The translations under genes were made by a program, and so were the position numbers. This document shows positions 16,578 through 23,918 of a DNA stretch of 64,000 nt, piece by piece. This DNA comes from Trichloromonas sp034006665. Its GTDB lineage: Bacteria > Desulfobacterota > Desulfuromonadia > Desulfuromonadales > Trichloromonadaceae. The notes under the pieces are model-generated. The model saw nothing but the letters and a program-made list of their open reading frames with translations, searched no databases and was not told where the DNA came from. The DNA lies in the NCBI RefSeq assembly GCF_034006665.1, contig NZ_JAVESI010000010.1, forward strand, positions 26,778 through 90,777, in the 5' to 3' direction. How positions within the stretch are numbered: position 1 is the first letter of the stretch; every line of letters begins with the position of its first letter.

Positions 16578-17522
16578 TTAAAACTTTGAAAAATACGCGA
16601 TGGTTTTTTCAAGCCCATCATTTAACTGAATTGTCGGCTTCCAGCCAAGAGTTTTCTCAGCTAAATCGATATTTGGTTGGCGCTGCTTGGGATCATCCTG
16701 CGGCAGAGGCTGATAAACCAACTTTGAAGATGAACTGGTGAGTTCAATGACCCGCTCTGCTAATTCGCGAATGGTGAATTCCACCGGATTACCCAGATTA
16801 ATCGGCCCAGTCACTTCTTTCGGCGTTTCCATCAGCCTGATTAGTCCCTCGATCAAATCATCCACATAGCAGAACGACCGTGTCTGGTTCCCATCCCCAA
16901 AAAGAGTAATCGGCTCACCCCGCAACGCCTGCATGATGAAATTCGAAACCACACGACCGTCGTTGGGGTGCATGCGAGGCCCATAGGTGTTGAAGATTCG
17001 AGCGACTTTGATCGGCAGCCCATGCTGGCGGTAGTAATCGAAGAAAAGCGTTTCGGCGCATCGCTTTCCCTCGTCATAGCAGGCACGAATGCCGATGGGG
17101 TTGACCCGTCCCCAGTATTCTTCCGTCTGCGGGTGGATCTCCGGGTCACCGTAGACTTCACTGGTCGAGGCCTGCAAGATCGTGGCTTTGACCCGTTTGG
17201 CCAAGCCCAGCATATTGATGGCGCCATGGACACTGGTCTTGGTCGTCTGCACCGGATCGAACTGGTAATGGATAGGAGAGGCGGGGCAGGCGAGGTTGTA
17301 GATTTGATCGACTTCCACGTACAGCGGAAAAGTGACGTCGTGGCGAATCAGTTCAAAGTGGGGATTGTCCAACAGTTCAAGAATGTTGTCCTTGCTGCCC
17401 GTAAAAAAATTATCGACGCACAGCACGTCATGGCCGGCATCGAGCAAGCGACGACAAAGGTGCGAGCCAAGAAACCCCGCCCCGCCGGTGACCAGAACTC
17501 GTTTTCTAAGTGAAATTCCCAT
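16578..17522 (-). CDS. UDP-glucuronate decarboxylase-like extended SDR (UXS type)
   Basis: This 314-residue NAD-dependent enzyme carries the GGAGFLGSHLCRRLL cofactor loop, SPIHYQFDPVQTTKTSVHG, the serine motif STSEVYGD, and the YDEGKRCAE catalytic tyrosine and lysine. IFNTYGPRMHPNDGRVVSNF follows, matching the UDP-xylose synthase branch better than plain 4-epimerases. It would convert UDP-glucuronate to UDP-xylose or a 4-keto pentose. ATG 17522 has GGAG seven bases upstream; a start at 17540 is possible. It precedes the carbamoyltransferase with a 46-bp gap, suggesting an operon that makes a carbamoylated sugar. Confidence 0.88.
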   Translation of the reverse strand: MGISLRKRVLVTGGAGFLGSHLCRRLLDAGHDVLCVDNFFTGSKDNILELLDNPHFELIRHDVTFPLYVEVDQIYNLACPASPIHYQFDPVQTTKTSVHGAINMLGLAKRVKATILQASTSEVYGDPEIHPQTEEYWGRVNPIGIRACYDEGKRCAETLFFDYYRQHGLPIKVARIFNTYGPRMHPNDGRVVSNFIMQALRGEPITLFGDGNQTRSFCYVDDLIEGLIRLMETPKEVTGPINLGNPVEFTIRELAERVIELTSSSSKLVYQPLPQDDPKQRQPNIDLAEKTLGWKPTIQLNDGLEKTIAYFSKF

Positions 17523-17641
17523 GACATCTCCAAATGGCATTAGTCGTTATGGTAAATGATTTTCCCGCCGCAAACATTATGCCATTCGCTCATGATATTG
17601 AGCATTTGTGCCAAATTAAGTGATTGTTAAAGGCAAAAGCA

Positions 17642-17764
17642 TTCACCACCGAGTTCACAGAGAACACAGAGAAAATCATTCTATTTCAATTGTTTAAGTC
17701 TTTTTTGTTCAGGTCTTCCTCGGTGTCCTCTGTGCCCTCTAGCGAGCGCAGCGAGCGGGTGGTG
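17642..17764. repeat. CACCACAGAG inverted-repeat element, copy B
   Basis: Left arm TTCACCACCGAG with CACAGAG blocks, ~45 bp variable centre, right arm CTCGGTGTCCTCTGTG followed by AGCGAGCGCAGCGAGCG and GGTGGTGA. The arms are imperfect inverted repeats that could fold into a long hairpin. No coding frame. A heptamer array follows 25 bp later. Confidence 0.9.
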
Positions 17765-17788
17765 ATGCTTGAAGTTTTTGATTTTCCA

Positions 17789-17820
17789 CATTCATCACTC
17801 ATCATTCCGTATTCATCATT
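17789..17820. repeat. Heptamer array, reverse orientation, after copy B
   Basis: CATTCATCACTCATCATTCC and continuation, with the same wording as 21404-21435 after copy F, so array and inverted repeat travel together. Confidence 0.85.
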
Positions 17821-18919
17821 TGTCTTTACCCCCATTCATCATTTCCTCCGGTATCCCATAAAGCACCAGATCCCCCAATGACGGGGAGTAGGAGTGGAGG
17901 TGGAAGCGGTAGCGGGGGAGGGTGGCGGCGAGGGACAGGGGGATGTGGAACAGGTCATCCTGGGAATGGTAGATGCAAATCGCCAGTTGCGGCCGAAAGC
18001 GCCGGATCGACTCCATCCCACCTTGCAAGGCCATCTGTTCCGCCCCTTCGATATCCATCTTGATCAGATCGAGTCGTTTCAATCGGCGCTCTTGCGCAAA
18101 GTGGTCGATGCTGACCGCTTCAATGCGGTTTTCCGCGCCGGTTTCCCCTTCCGCCACCCTCGTCCCCGGCCCGCTGTGGCTCAGGTTCAGTTCTCCCGGC
18201 CGATCCCACAACGCCTTCTTGATAATCTCGATATTCCCGAACCGTTCCATGTCACCACCGCGGCGGCTTTTCATGAAAGTCTCGCCCACCGGATCGAACC
18301 CGTAAACCTTCCCGCTTGCGCCAATCCTTGAAGCGAATTCGATGCTGTTGCTGCCGTCGAAAACGCCCCCTTCGATCACCACCGCTCCCTCCCCGAGGCG
18401 CACCCGATAGAGATAGGGCGTGCCGGGATGTTCCAGATACCATTGCGCCATCGCCGTCGGGTCGTGCGTCCGGGCGCAGTGCATGACTGTTCGCCACAGG
18501 GTACGGTCGTGGTCGTCGTACAGAATCCGCTCGACGGCGACTTCTTCCGTGAGGTAGCGGCCGTTGGCAAGATGCAGGTAAGCGTAATGGGCGGGGGCGA
18601 CGATCAGGCTGACGATGCGCGGCACGGCTCGGTAACTCTCCAATACGGCATCGATCTCCCTTGCCCAGAGGTGGCTGGCGATGATGTAGAGATCGACCGC
18701 CGGCGGCGCGGCGAAGAAGGTCGCGGGCTTGCACACGGGGCGCCCCAGGCAGGTGCCTTCGCGGTAAGAATCAAGAAAAGCGACGATCACGACATCCGGC
18801 CGCTCGCTGCTCAGTCGCCGGTACAAAGCATGAGCCAATCCCCCGGTGCCGTAGATGACGATGCGGGCGTTTGCAGGCAAGGCTTGGAGATCGCGGAGAT
18901 ATTCGGTAGGTGAGGGCAT
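17816..18919 (-). CDS. FkbM-family methyltransferase with N-terminal Rossmann domain
   Basis: This is a 367-residue protein. Residues about 18-110 form a small Rossmann domain (ARIVIYGTGGLAHALYRRL, VIVAFLDSYREG, DLYIIASHLWAREI), of the kind preceding sugar-modifying enzymes. Residues about 175-350 are an FkbM methyltransferase (VVIEGGVFDGSNSIEFA, GFDPVGETF, IDHFAQERRLKRLDLIKMDIEGAE). FkbM enzymes O-methylate sugars, and some copies sit in flagellin glycosylation islands. The ATG at 18919 has no good ribosome site, and the heptamer array of 18928-18983 lies nine bases upstream of the start. The gene lies between inverted-repeat copies B and C. Confidence 0.85.
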   Translation of the reverse strand: MPSPTEYLRDLQALPANARIVIYGTGGLAHALYRRLSSERPDVVIVAFLDSYREGTCLGRPVCKPATFFAAPPAVDLYIIASHLWAREIDAVLESYRAVPRIVSLIVAPAHYAYLHLANGRYLTEEVAVERILYDDHDRTLWRTVMHCARTHDPTAMAQWYLEHPGTPYLYRVRLGEGAVVIEGGVFDGSNSIEFASRIGASGKVYGFDPVGETFMKSRRGGDMERFGNIEIIKKALWDRPGELNLSHSGPGTRVAEGETGAENRIEAVSIDHFAQERRLKRLDLIKMDIEGAEQMALQGGMESIRRFRPQLAICIYHSQDDLFHIPLSLAATLPRYRFHLHSYSPSLGDLVLYGIPEEMMNGGKDK

Positions 18920-18927
18920 GGGGAGGC

Positions 18928-18983
<56 letters not shown>

Positions 18984-19035
18984 GGCGCGCGGCATGCTGC
19001 TGTTTTACGGTCGGCTAAGCATCACGACCCAAAAA
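18984..19035. repeat. GCGCGGCATGCTGC palindromic repeat, copy 1
   Basis: The block GGGCGCGCGGCATGCTGC, then TTTTACGG and CGACCCAAAAA, lies between a heptamer array and inverted-repeat copy C. Fuller versions stand before copies D and E. Confidence 0.75.
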
Positions 19036-19167
19036 TCTCTCACCACAGAGTTCACAGAGGGCACAGAGAAAAGCCATTGATTCCAAGTTGTTGAGACTTT
19101 TCTCCTCTGCCTTTCCTCGGTGTCCTCTGTGCCCTCTAGCGAGCGAACCGAGCGGGTGGTGAAAGAG
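19036..19167. repeat. CACCACAGAG inverted-repeat element, copy C
   Basis: TCTCTCACCACAGAG left arm, variable centre, then CTCGGTGTCCTCTGTGCCCTC, AGCGAGCGAACCGAGCG and GGTGGTGAAAGAG. Separates the FkbM gene from the nucleotidyltransferase gene. Confidence 0.92.
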
Positions 19168-19204
19168 ACGGTGGTTTGGCTGAACTTTACGGGAGATATC
19201 CCGC

Positions 19205-19522
19205 TCAGTGACGGACATAGAGGGTTACCCCTTCTTTCCAGGCCGGACGCGCGACGGTGCCGGGGATTTCTTTGTCGCGCTCGAATTCATCGGGGGTCAG
19301 TATGATGATATCGCGTGCGAAACCGCTTCCGCGCAGCGTGCGATCCATGGCGACCATCATTGCCCGGCGGTTGCCGCGAAGGGGGGTTATGACCAACAAA
19401 TCGACTTCGCTGTGAAGGTCGGCATCGCCCCTTGCCTGAGACCCGAAAAGAATAATCCGCTCCGGATCGAATTCGATGGCAAGTTTGCCCACGGCGTTGC
19501 GAATGGTTTCGGTGTTGACCAT
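19205..19522 (-). CDS. MNT-type minimal nucleotidyltransferase, antitoxin-like
   Basis: The 105-residue protein has the nucleotidyltransferase signature IILFGSQARGDADLHSEVDLLVI. Here the first metal-binding acid of the usual DxD is a glutamate (EVD). Such proteins normally neutralise a HEPN toxin encoded next door by adenylylation; no HEPN gene is present on either side. AGGAG ten bases before ATG 19522 supports the start. The gene stands alone between inverted-repeat copies C and D, like a single-gene cassette. Whether it is active is unknown. Confidence 0.85.
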   Translation of the reverse strand: MVNTETIRNAVGKLAIEFDPERIILFGSQARGDADLHSEVDLLVITPLRGNRRAMMVAMDRTLRGSGFARDIIILTPDEFERDKEIPGTVARPAWKEGVTLYVRH

Positions 19523-19584
19523 AAGAGCGAATCTCCTGTCTCGGTTAATACCCGAAAACTATAGCCGAATTGACCGACGAAAGG

Positions 19585-19626
<42 letters not shown>

Positions 19627-19694
19627 CGCGCTCGGTCAACTGCAGGGGCGCAGCATGCTGCGCCCTTACGGCCGGTTGCGTCATGCACAAAAAT
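19627..19694. repeat. GCATGCTGCGCC palindromic repeat, copy 2
   Basis: CGCTCGGTCAACTGCAGGGG then GCGCAGCATGCTGCGCCC, the latter largely self-complementary, then TTACGG. Closely matched by 20238-20310. Confidence 0.85.
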
Positions 19695-19829
19695 TCTCTC
19701 ACCACAGAGCACACAGAGATCACAGAGAAAAATCATTGAATTTGTGGAGTTAATCCTTGTTTCAGACTTCGGCTTACCTCGGTGTCCTCTGTGTCCTCTC
19801 GCGAGCGAAGCGAGCGGGTGGTGAAAGAG
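19695..19829. repeat. CACCACAGAG inverted-repeat element, copy D
   Basis: Left arm TCTCTCACCACAGAGCACAC, right arm CTCGGTGTCCTCTGTGTCCTC plus GCGAGCGAAGCGAGCG and GGTGGTGAAAGAG. Lies between the nucleotidyltransferase and ParD genes. Confidence 0.92.
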
Positions 19830-19872
19830 GGGCTTTCGCCTCGGGAAGGGGAGGTGCTGTTGTAAGGCATGG

Positions 19873-20151
19873 TTAGCGATTTTCCGAGGATTTGGCATGC
19901 CGGGCGGCCAGTTTCGCGCGAATTTCTTCGATACCGATTGCGCGGCTCGGGTCGGATTGCAGGGCATCATAGGCTGGACCGATCTGCTCTTTGAGCCAGG
20001 CGTCAACCGCGCGGTCACGAGCGATCAGTGCGCGAAGCCCCTCGCGGATGACCTCGCTTTCCGTGGCGTATTCCCCCGTGGCCACTTTTTCTTTGATCAT
20101 GCTCGCCATTTCTTTCGGAAGGGTGATGCTCAGTTGCTGGGTTGTTCGCAT
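19873..20151 (-). CDS. ParD-like antitoxin without a toxin partner
   Basis: This 92-residue protein begins MRTTQQLSITLPKEMASMI and continues GEYATESEVIREGLRALI, the ribbon-helix-helix of ParD/CopG antitoxins. It ends with a long charged C-terminal tail. GAGGTG just upstream supports ATG 20151; ATG 20163 is possible. A parE gene would be expected just downstream (lower coordinates), but only repeat copy D is there. It is therefore an orphan antitoxin or the survivor of a lost pair, confined between copies D and E. Confidence 0.85.
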   Translation of the reverse strand: MRTTQQLSITLPKEMASMIKEKVATGEYATESEVIREGLRALIARDRAVDAWLKEQIGPAYDALQSDPSRAIGIEEIRAKLAARHAKSSENR

Positions 20152-20237
20152 ATCGCACCTCATGGTCGGGGTATGACTTAATCCTACACGGCGATGAGAT
20201 GGAGTGCAATTTCTGATTTCAGGACGCGGACGCCTGA

Positions 20238-20310
20238 TGCGTGCTCGGTCACATGCAGGGGCGCGGCATGCTGCGCCATTACGGTTCCGCTCCGCAATAA
20301 CGACCAAAAC
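20238..20310. repeat. GCATGCTGCGCC palindromic repeat, copy 3
   Basis: GTGCTCGGTCACATGCAGGG then GCGCGGCATGCTGCGCC, TTACGG and CGACCAAAAC; same order as the block before copy D but without a heptamer array in front. Confidence 0.85.
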
Positions 20311-20440
20311 TCTCTCACCACAGAGCACACAGAGATCACAGAGAAAATTATTGATTTTGAGGGGTTAAGACTTGCTTTTACCTCCGGCCTTCCTCGGTGT
20401 CCTCTGTTCCCTTTAGCGAGCGAAGCGAGCGGGTGGTGAG
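20311..20440. repeat. CACCACAGAG inverted-repeat element, copy E
   Basis: TCTCTCACCACAGAGCACAC left arm; right arm ends AGCGAGCGAAGCGAGCG then GGTGGTGAG. Between the orphan ParD gene and the RelE/XRE pair. Confidence 0.92.
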
Positions 20441-20525
20441 AATTGAAACGTTAATTCTTTGACGACTGCTTCGACCGTGGAAATTATATAATTGACTGAA
20501 TATGTTTTTGGAGGCATTATTTCCG

Positions 20526-20920
20526 ATGAATTGGAATGTTGTTTTTTGTGATGGGTTCGATGCGGAGTTTCAACGTTTACCGGGACCGCTTCAGGATGAA
20601 ATTCTGGCCCATGCTTTTTGCTGAAGGAGTTTGGGCCGAATTTTGGTCGGCCTACGGTTGATACTCTCAAAGGGTCCAAATATCCCAACATGAAGGAGTT
20701 GCGCTTGGCTTGGGAGGGGCAGGTCTGGAGAATCGCATTTGCGTTTGATCCAAAACGGCAAGCAATTCTTTTGGTCGGCGGTGACAAAGCGGGGATGGCT
20801 CAGAAGCGTTTCTATAGGTGGCTGATCACTCTCGCGGACAAACGGTATGCGGATCATCTCGCCGCACTTAAGAACGATCAATCTGCCAATATGGGAGACC
20901 GAAATGGCCAGAAATCTTGA
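20526..20920 (+). pseudogene. RelE-family toxin gene with a one-base frameshift
   Basis: Frame one runs from ATG 20526 (MNWNVVFCDGFDAEFQRLPG ... EILAHAF) to a TGA at 20622-20624. Frame two continues from the same point (LLKEFGPNFGRPTVDTLKGS ... KYADHL) to 20920. Joined, the two give a complete RelE/HigB-type toxin of about 130 residues. The break lies in a run of five T at 20615-20619; one extra T would restore the frame. The paired antitoxin gene is intact. This is either a real inactivating slip, a slippage-controlled toxin, or a sequencing error in a homopolymer. Confidence 0.85.
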
Positions 20921-21221
20921 AGAAGTGGTTAGTTCCTTGCCGATTGAACGGCAGGAGAAAATCAGAGAACGGGCTGCCGAGCTGGCGACGTTGAAAGATT
21001 TGCGTATGGCGATGCAGAGAACTCAGGAAGATTTGGCTGCGTCACTTCATATCGGGCAAGAGGGTGTGTCGCGTTTGGAAAGGCGGACGGATATGCTGCT
21101 TTCGACTTTGCGCGGCTATGTCGAAGCCATGGGGGGCCGTTTGGAAATCGTCGCCCATTTTCCCAACCGTCCTCCCGTTGTTATAGACCGCTTAGGGGGC
21201 AAGGGTCAAAAAGCCGAGTGA
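20904..21221 (+). CDS. XRE-family antitoxin partner of the frameshifted RelE toxin
   Basis: This 105-residue protein begins MARNLEEVVSSLPIERQEKI and has a helix-turn-helix (MQRTQEDLAASLHIGQEGVSRLERR). A C-terminal strand segment (GGRLEIVAHFPN) follows, as in antitoxins of HigBA-like reverse-order pairs, where the toxin gene comes first. ATG 20904 overlaps the toxin frame by 17 bases, so translation is coupled. It would bind both the toxin and the operator. Fully intact, unlike its partner. Confidence 0.88.
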   Translation: MARNLEEVVSSLPIERQEKIRERAAELATLKDLRMAMQRTQEDLAASLHIGQEGVSRLERRTDMLLSTLRGYVEAMGGRLEIVAHFPNRPPVVIDRLGGKGQKAE

Positions 21222-21249
21222 CGGGCATTGGCCGAATCTCACCCCAAAA

Positions 21250-21380
21250 CTCTCTCACCACAGAGCACACAGAGAACACAGAGAAAGGCATTGAATTCAG
21301 GGTGTTAAACCTTGCTTTTGCCTCCGGTCTTCCTCGGTGACCTCTGTGACCTCTAGCGAGCGAAGCGAGCGGGTGGTGAG
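21250..21380. repeat. CACCACAGAG inverted-repeat element, copy F
   Basis: TCTCTCACCACAGAGCACAC left arm and AGCGAGCGAAGCGAGCG-GGTGGTGAG right end. It closes the cassette run and is followed by a heptamer array and the flagellin promoter. Confidence 0.92.
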
Positions 21381-21403
21381 GATCAGAGATTTTTGCTTTT
21401 TCG

Positions 21404-21435
21404 CATTCATCACTCATCATTCCGCATTCATCATT
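21404..21435. repeat. Heptamer array, reverse orientation, after copy F
   Basis: CATTCATCACTCATCATTCC and continuation, matching the array after copy B almost base for base. Confidence 0.88.
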
Positions 21436-21467
21436 TGCCCCTCCCCCCCCTTCCTTCCAAAAAAATC

Positions 21468-21495
21468 TAAAGTTTCCCCTGCTGTGGGTCGAAAA
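21468..21495 (+). promoter_or_regulatory. Sigma-28 (FliA)-type promoter of flagellin 1
   Basis: TAAAGTTT at 21468-21475, a 12-base spacer, then GTCGAAAA at 21488-21495. This fits the FliA consensus TAAAGTTT-N11-GCCGATAA with one extra spacer base. It lies about 75 bp before the flagellin ATG. Confidence 0.75.
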
Positions 21496-21569
21496 GACGG
21501 TCAACGAGACGACAACGGTTGTTTTTAGCCGATTTTTCTTTATCGACCGCACATCACAGGAGGCCCCTC

Positions 21570-22376
21570 ATGGCAATGGTCATCAACACCAACATGGCAT
21601 CGCTCAACGCGCAACGTCACCTTTCCGGCAGCCAGAGCAAACTGGCCAAATCGATGGAGCGTCTGGCCACCGGCAAGCGCATCAACAGCGGACAGGACGA
21701 CGCGGCAGGCTTGGGTATCTCCAGCCGGTTGGGTGGCAAGATTCGCGCCCTGAATCAGTCGGTACGCAACGCCAACGACGGCGTCTCCATGGCGAAAGCC
21801 GGCGACGGTGCCTTGGCGGAAGTCGGAAACATGCTTGAGCGGATGCGCGAGTTGGTCAACCAAAAGGGCGACGGCGCTCTGAGTCCTGACGACATCGAAG
21901 CGATCAATGGGGAGATATCGTCCCTCGCGACGGAAGTCGGCAACGTTGTGACTAATACTAAGTTCAATGCAAAAAATCTCCTGAGTGGTGAGATTGAATC
22001 TACTGGCTACAAATTTACCGTTGGCGAAAATGGTGACAATGCTGGTGAGTCATACACGTTGAAGATCTCGGGCTTCGGTACGGATCTGAATGTTGGCCGT
22101 ACCTCTACAGCCTCTCAAATCGAAACCGCCATCGACACGGTAAGCACGGTCAGGGGCGAGTTTGGTAAGTCCATCACCGTCCTCGAATCCCGCGCCGCCA
22201 ACTCGGCCGCCCTGGCCGAGAACCTCTCCGCCGCCCGTTCCCAGATTCTGGATGCGGACATCGCGGCCGAGACGGCGGAAATGACCAAGGCGAATGTGCT
22301 GCAACAGGCCGGGGTCTCGATTCTGGCTCAGGCCAACCAGTCGCCGCAGACGGTGCTGTCGTTGCTGCAAGGATAG
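21570..22376 (+). CDS. fliC: Flagellin 1
   Basis: This 268-residue flagellin is the filament subunit. The N-terminal D0/D1 region (MAMVINTNMASLNAQRHLSG ... SGQDDAAGLGISSRL) and the C-terminal D1/D0 region (SQILDADIAAETAEMTKANV ... LSLLQG) are well conserved. The central variable region is short, so the filament is probably slim. AGGAGG at 21558-21563 fixes ATG 21570. It differs from flagellin 2 at about six residues plus a terminal glycine. Serine and threonine residues in the short centre are candidate pseudaminic acid sites, by analogy with other glycosylated flagellins. Confidence 0.95.
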   Translation: MAMVINTNMASLNAQRHLSGSQSKLAKSMERLATGKRINSGQDDAAGLGISSRLGGKIRALNQSVRNANDGVSMAKAGDGALAEVGNMLERMRELVNQKGDGALSPDDIEAINGEISSLATEVGNVVTNTKFNAKNLLSGEIESTGYKFTVGENGDNAGESYTLKISGFGTDLNVGRTSTASQIETAIDTVSTVRGEFGKSITVLESRAANSAALAENLSAARSQILDADIAAETAEMTKANVLQQAGVSILAQANQSPQTVLSLLQG

Positions 22377-22384
22377 GTAAGAAA

Positions 22385-22413
22385 ATGATGAGTGATAAGT
22401 GATGAATGATGAA
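22385..22413. repeat. Degenerate heptamer array between the flagellins
   Basis: ATGATGAGTGATAAGTGATG and continuation ATGATGAA: mixed units of the family, with one point change. The wording resembles the start of the four-helix-bundle gene at 4630. Confidence 0.8.
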
Positions 22414-22476
22414 AAACAGATAAGGCCCTGAAAATATTGAAGTTAAAAAATATTTAGCGGGATGTGAAAAAAATTC

Positions 22477-22504
22477 TAAAGTTTTCGACCGGGTCGGTCG
22501 ATAA
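22477..22504 (+). promoter_or_regulatory. Sigma-28-type promoter of flagellin 2
   Basis: TAAAGTTT at 22477-22484, a 12-base spacer, GTCGATAA at 22497-22504; nearly perfect to the FliA consensus and better than the flagellin 1 copy. Confidence 0.85.
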
Positions 22505-22636
22505 GATGATCAAGGGAAGAGATCGCCAGACTGCCGGGAAAGGGGGTGACTCGATCAGGCGTAACGTGCGAAATCTTCTAGAACACACAACCCGAAGGGC
22601 AAGGAAGCCCGTCACCACACCTCAAGGAGGAACATC

Positions 22637-23440
22637 ATGGCAATGGTTATCAACACCAATATGGCATCCCTCAATGCGCAACGTCACCTGTCCGGCAGCC
22701 AGAGCAAGCTGGCCAAATCGATGGAGCGTCTGGCCACCGGCAAGCGCATCAACAGCGGACAGGACGACGCGGCGGGTCTGGGTATCTCCAGCCGTCTGGG
22801 CGGCAAGATCCGCGCCCTGAATCAGTCGGTACGTAACGCCAACGACGGCGTCTCCATGGCGAAAGCCGGCGACGGTGCCCTGGCGGAAGTCGGCAACATG
22901 CTTGAGCGGATGCGCGAGCTGGTCAACCAAAAGGGCGACGGCGCTCTGAGCCCTGACGACATCGAAGCGATCAACGTGGAGATATCGTCCCTCGCGACGG
23001 AAGTCGGCAACGTTGTGACTAATACTAAGTTCAATGCAAAAAATCTCCTGAGTGGTGATATTGAATCTACTGGCTACAAATTTACCGTTGGCGAAAATGG
23101 TGACAATGCTGGTGAGTCATTCACGTTGAAGATCTCGGGCTTCGGTACGGATCTGACTGTTGGCCGTACCTCTACAGCCTCTCAAATCGAAACCGCCATC
23201 GACACGGTCAGCACGGTCAGGGGCGAGTTTGGTAAGTCCATCACCGTCCTCGAATCCCGAGCCGCCAACTCGGCTGCTTTGGCCGAGAACCTCTCCGCCG
23301 CTAAATCTCAGATTCTGGATGCGGACATCGCGGCCGAGACGGCGGAAATGACCAAGGCGAACGTTCTGCAACAGGCGGGGGTCTCGATTCTGGCCCAGGC
23401 CAACCAATCGCCGCAAGTCGTTCTGTCTCTGCTCCAGTAA
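22637..23440 (+). CDS. fliC: Flagellin 2
   Basis: This 267-residue flagellin differs from flagellin 1 by Gly to Val, Glu to Asp, Tyr to Phe, Asn to Thr, Arg to Lys and Thr to Val changes and by lacking the last glycine. AGGAGG at 22625-22630 precedes the ATG. It has its own strong sigma-28-type promoter and a strong terminator behind it, so it is a self-contained unit. The near identity over the whole length suggests recent duplication or gene conversion. Confidence 0.95.
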   Translation: MAMVINTNMASLNAQRHLSGSQSKLAKSMERLATGKRINSGQDDAAGLGISSRLGGKIRALNQSVRNANDGVSMAKAGDGALAEVGNMLERMRELVNQKGDGALSPDDIEAINVEISSLATEVGNVVTNTKFNAKNLLSGDIESTGYKFTVGENGDNAGESFTLKISGFGTDLTVGRTSTASQIETAIDTVSTVRGEFGKSITVLESRAANSAALAENLSAAKSQILDADIAAETAEMTKANVLQQAGVSILAQANQSPQVVLSLLQ

Positions 23441-23459
23441 TTTCATAGCCCGGAGTATG

Positions 23460-23492
23460 CCGGGGGACGGATCTCCCGTCCCCCGGTTTTTT
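23460..23492 (+). terminator. Rho-independent terminator after flagellin 2
   Basis: Perfect 11-bp stem (CCGGGGGACGG with CCGTCCCCCGG), 5-base loop, then six T. Confidence 0.95.
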
Positions 23493-23544
23493 CATCCCGG
23501 CTGTTGAAGGCTAGGGCCTTAAGGCTGGGAGAGGGAGTTTCGCC

Positions 23545-23889
23545 ATGAAAATCGGATCATTTTCACCCACGGGCAACACGGTACAGCAGCAGGCGACCGC
23601 TCCCGAGAGACTGCAACGGGATCGGGATTCCGGCGGCTTTACCGGCACGTCCCCTAAGAATGAAAAAAAAGTTGCGCCTGAAGAGATTCTCGACAAGATT
23701 ACCGCCCTGACCGACAACGGCACGCACAGCGTACGTTTCGAGATGGACAAGGATATCCAGGCGTTGGTGGTCAAGATCTATGACCGGCAAACCGATGAAC
23801 TGGTTCGGCAGATTCCGGCGGAAGAGGTGCTGGAGACAGCCAAGGATTTGCGCAACTATCGCGGTTTGTTGGTCGACGACAAGGGCTAG
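23545..23889 (+). CDS. flaG: FlaG family flagellar protein
   Basis: This 114-residue protein has a disordered N-terminal third and a compact C-terminal domain (SVRFEMDKDIQALVVKIYDR, ELVRQIPAEEVL) typical of FlaG, which affects filament length and is usually encoded next to fliD. GAGGGAG supports ATG 23545. It lies behind the flagellin 2 terminator and 29 bp before fliD, so it likely heads the flaG-fliD-fliS-fliT unit. No clear promoter of its own is visible. Confidence 0.92.
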   Translation: MKIGSFSPTGNTVQQQATAPERLQRDRDSGGFTGTSPKNEKKVAPEEILDKITALTDNGTHSVRFEMDKDIQALVVKIYDRQTDELVRQIPAEEVLETAKDLRNYRGLLVDDKG

Positions 23890-23918
23890 GGCGGGATGCC
23901 GAGCTTGGGGAGGAAATC

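Larger units (their letters stand above)
20152..20525. other. Repeat-only intergenic region
   Basis: No gene is seen. It holds the palindromic GCGC block (20238-20310), inverted-repeat copy E (20311-20440) and about 85 bp of unique AT-richer sequence that probably contains the promoter of the following toxin-antitoxin pair. Confidence 0.75.
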
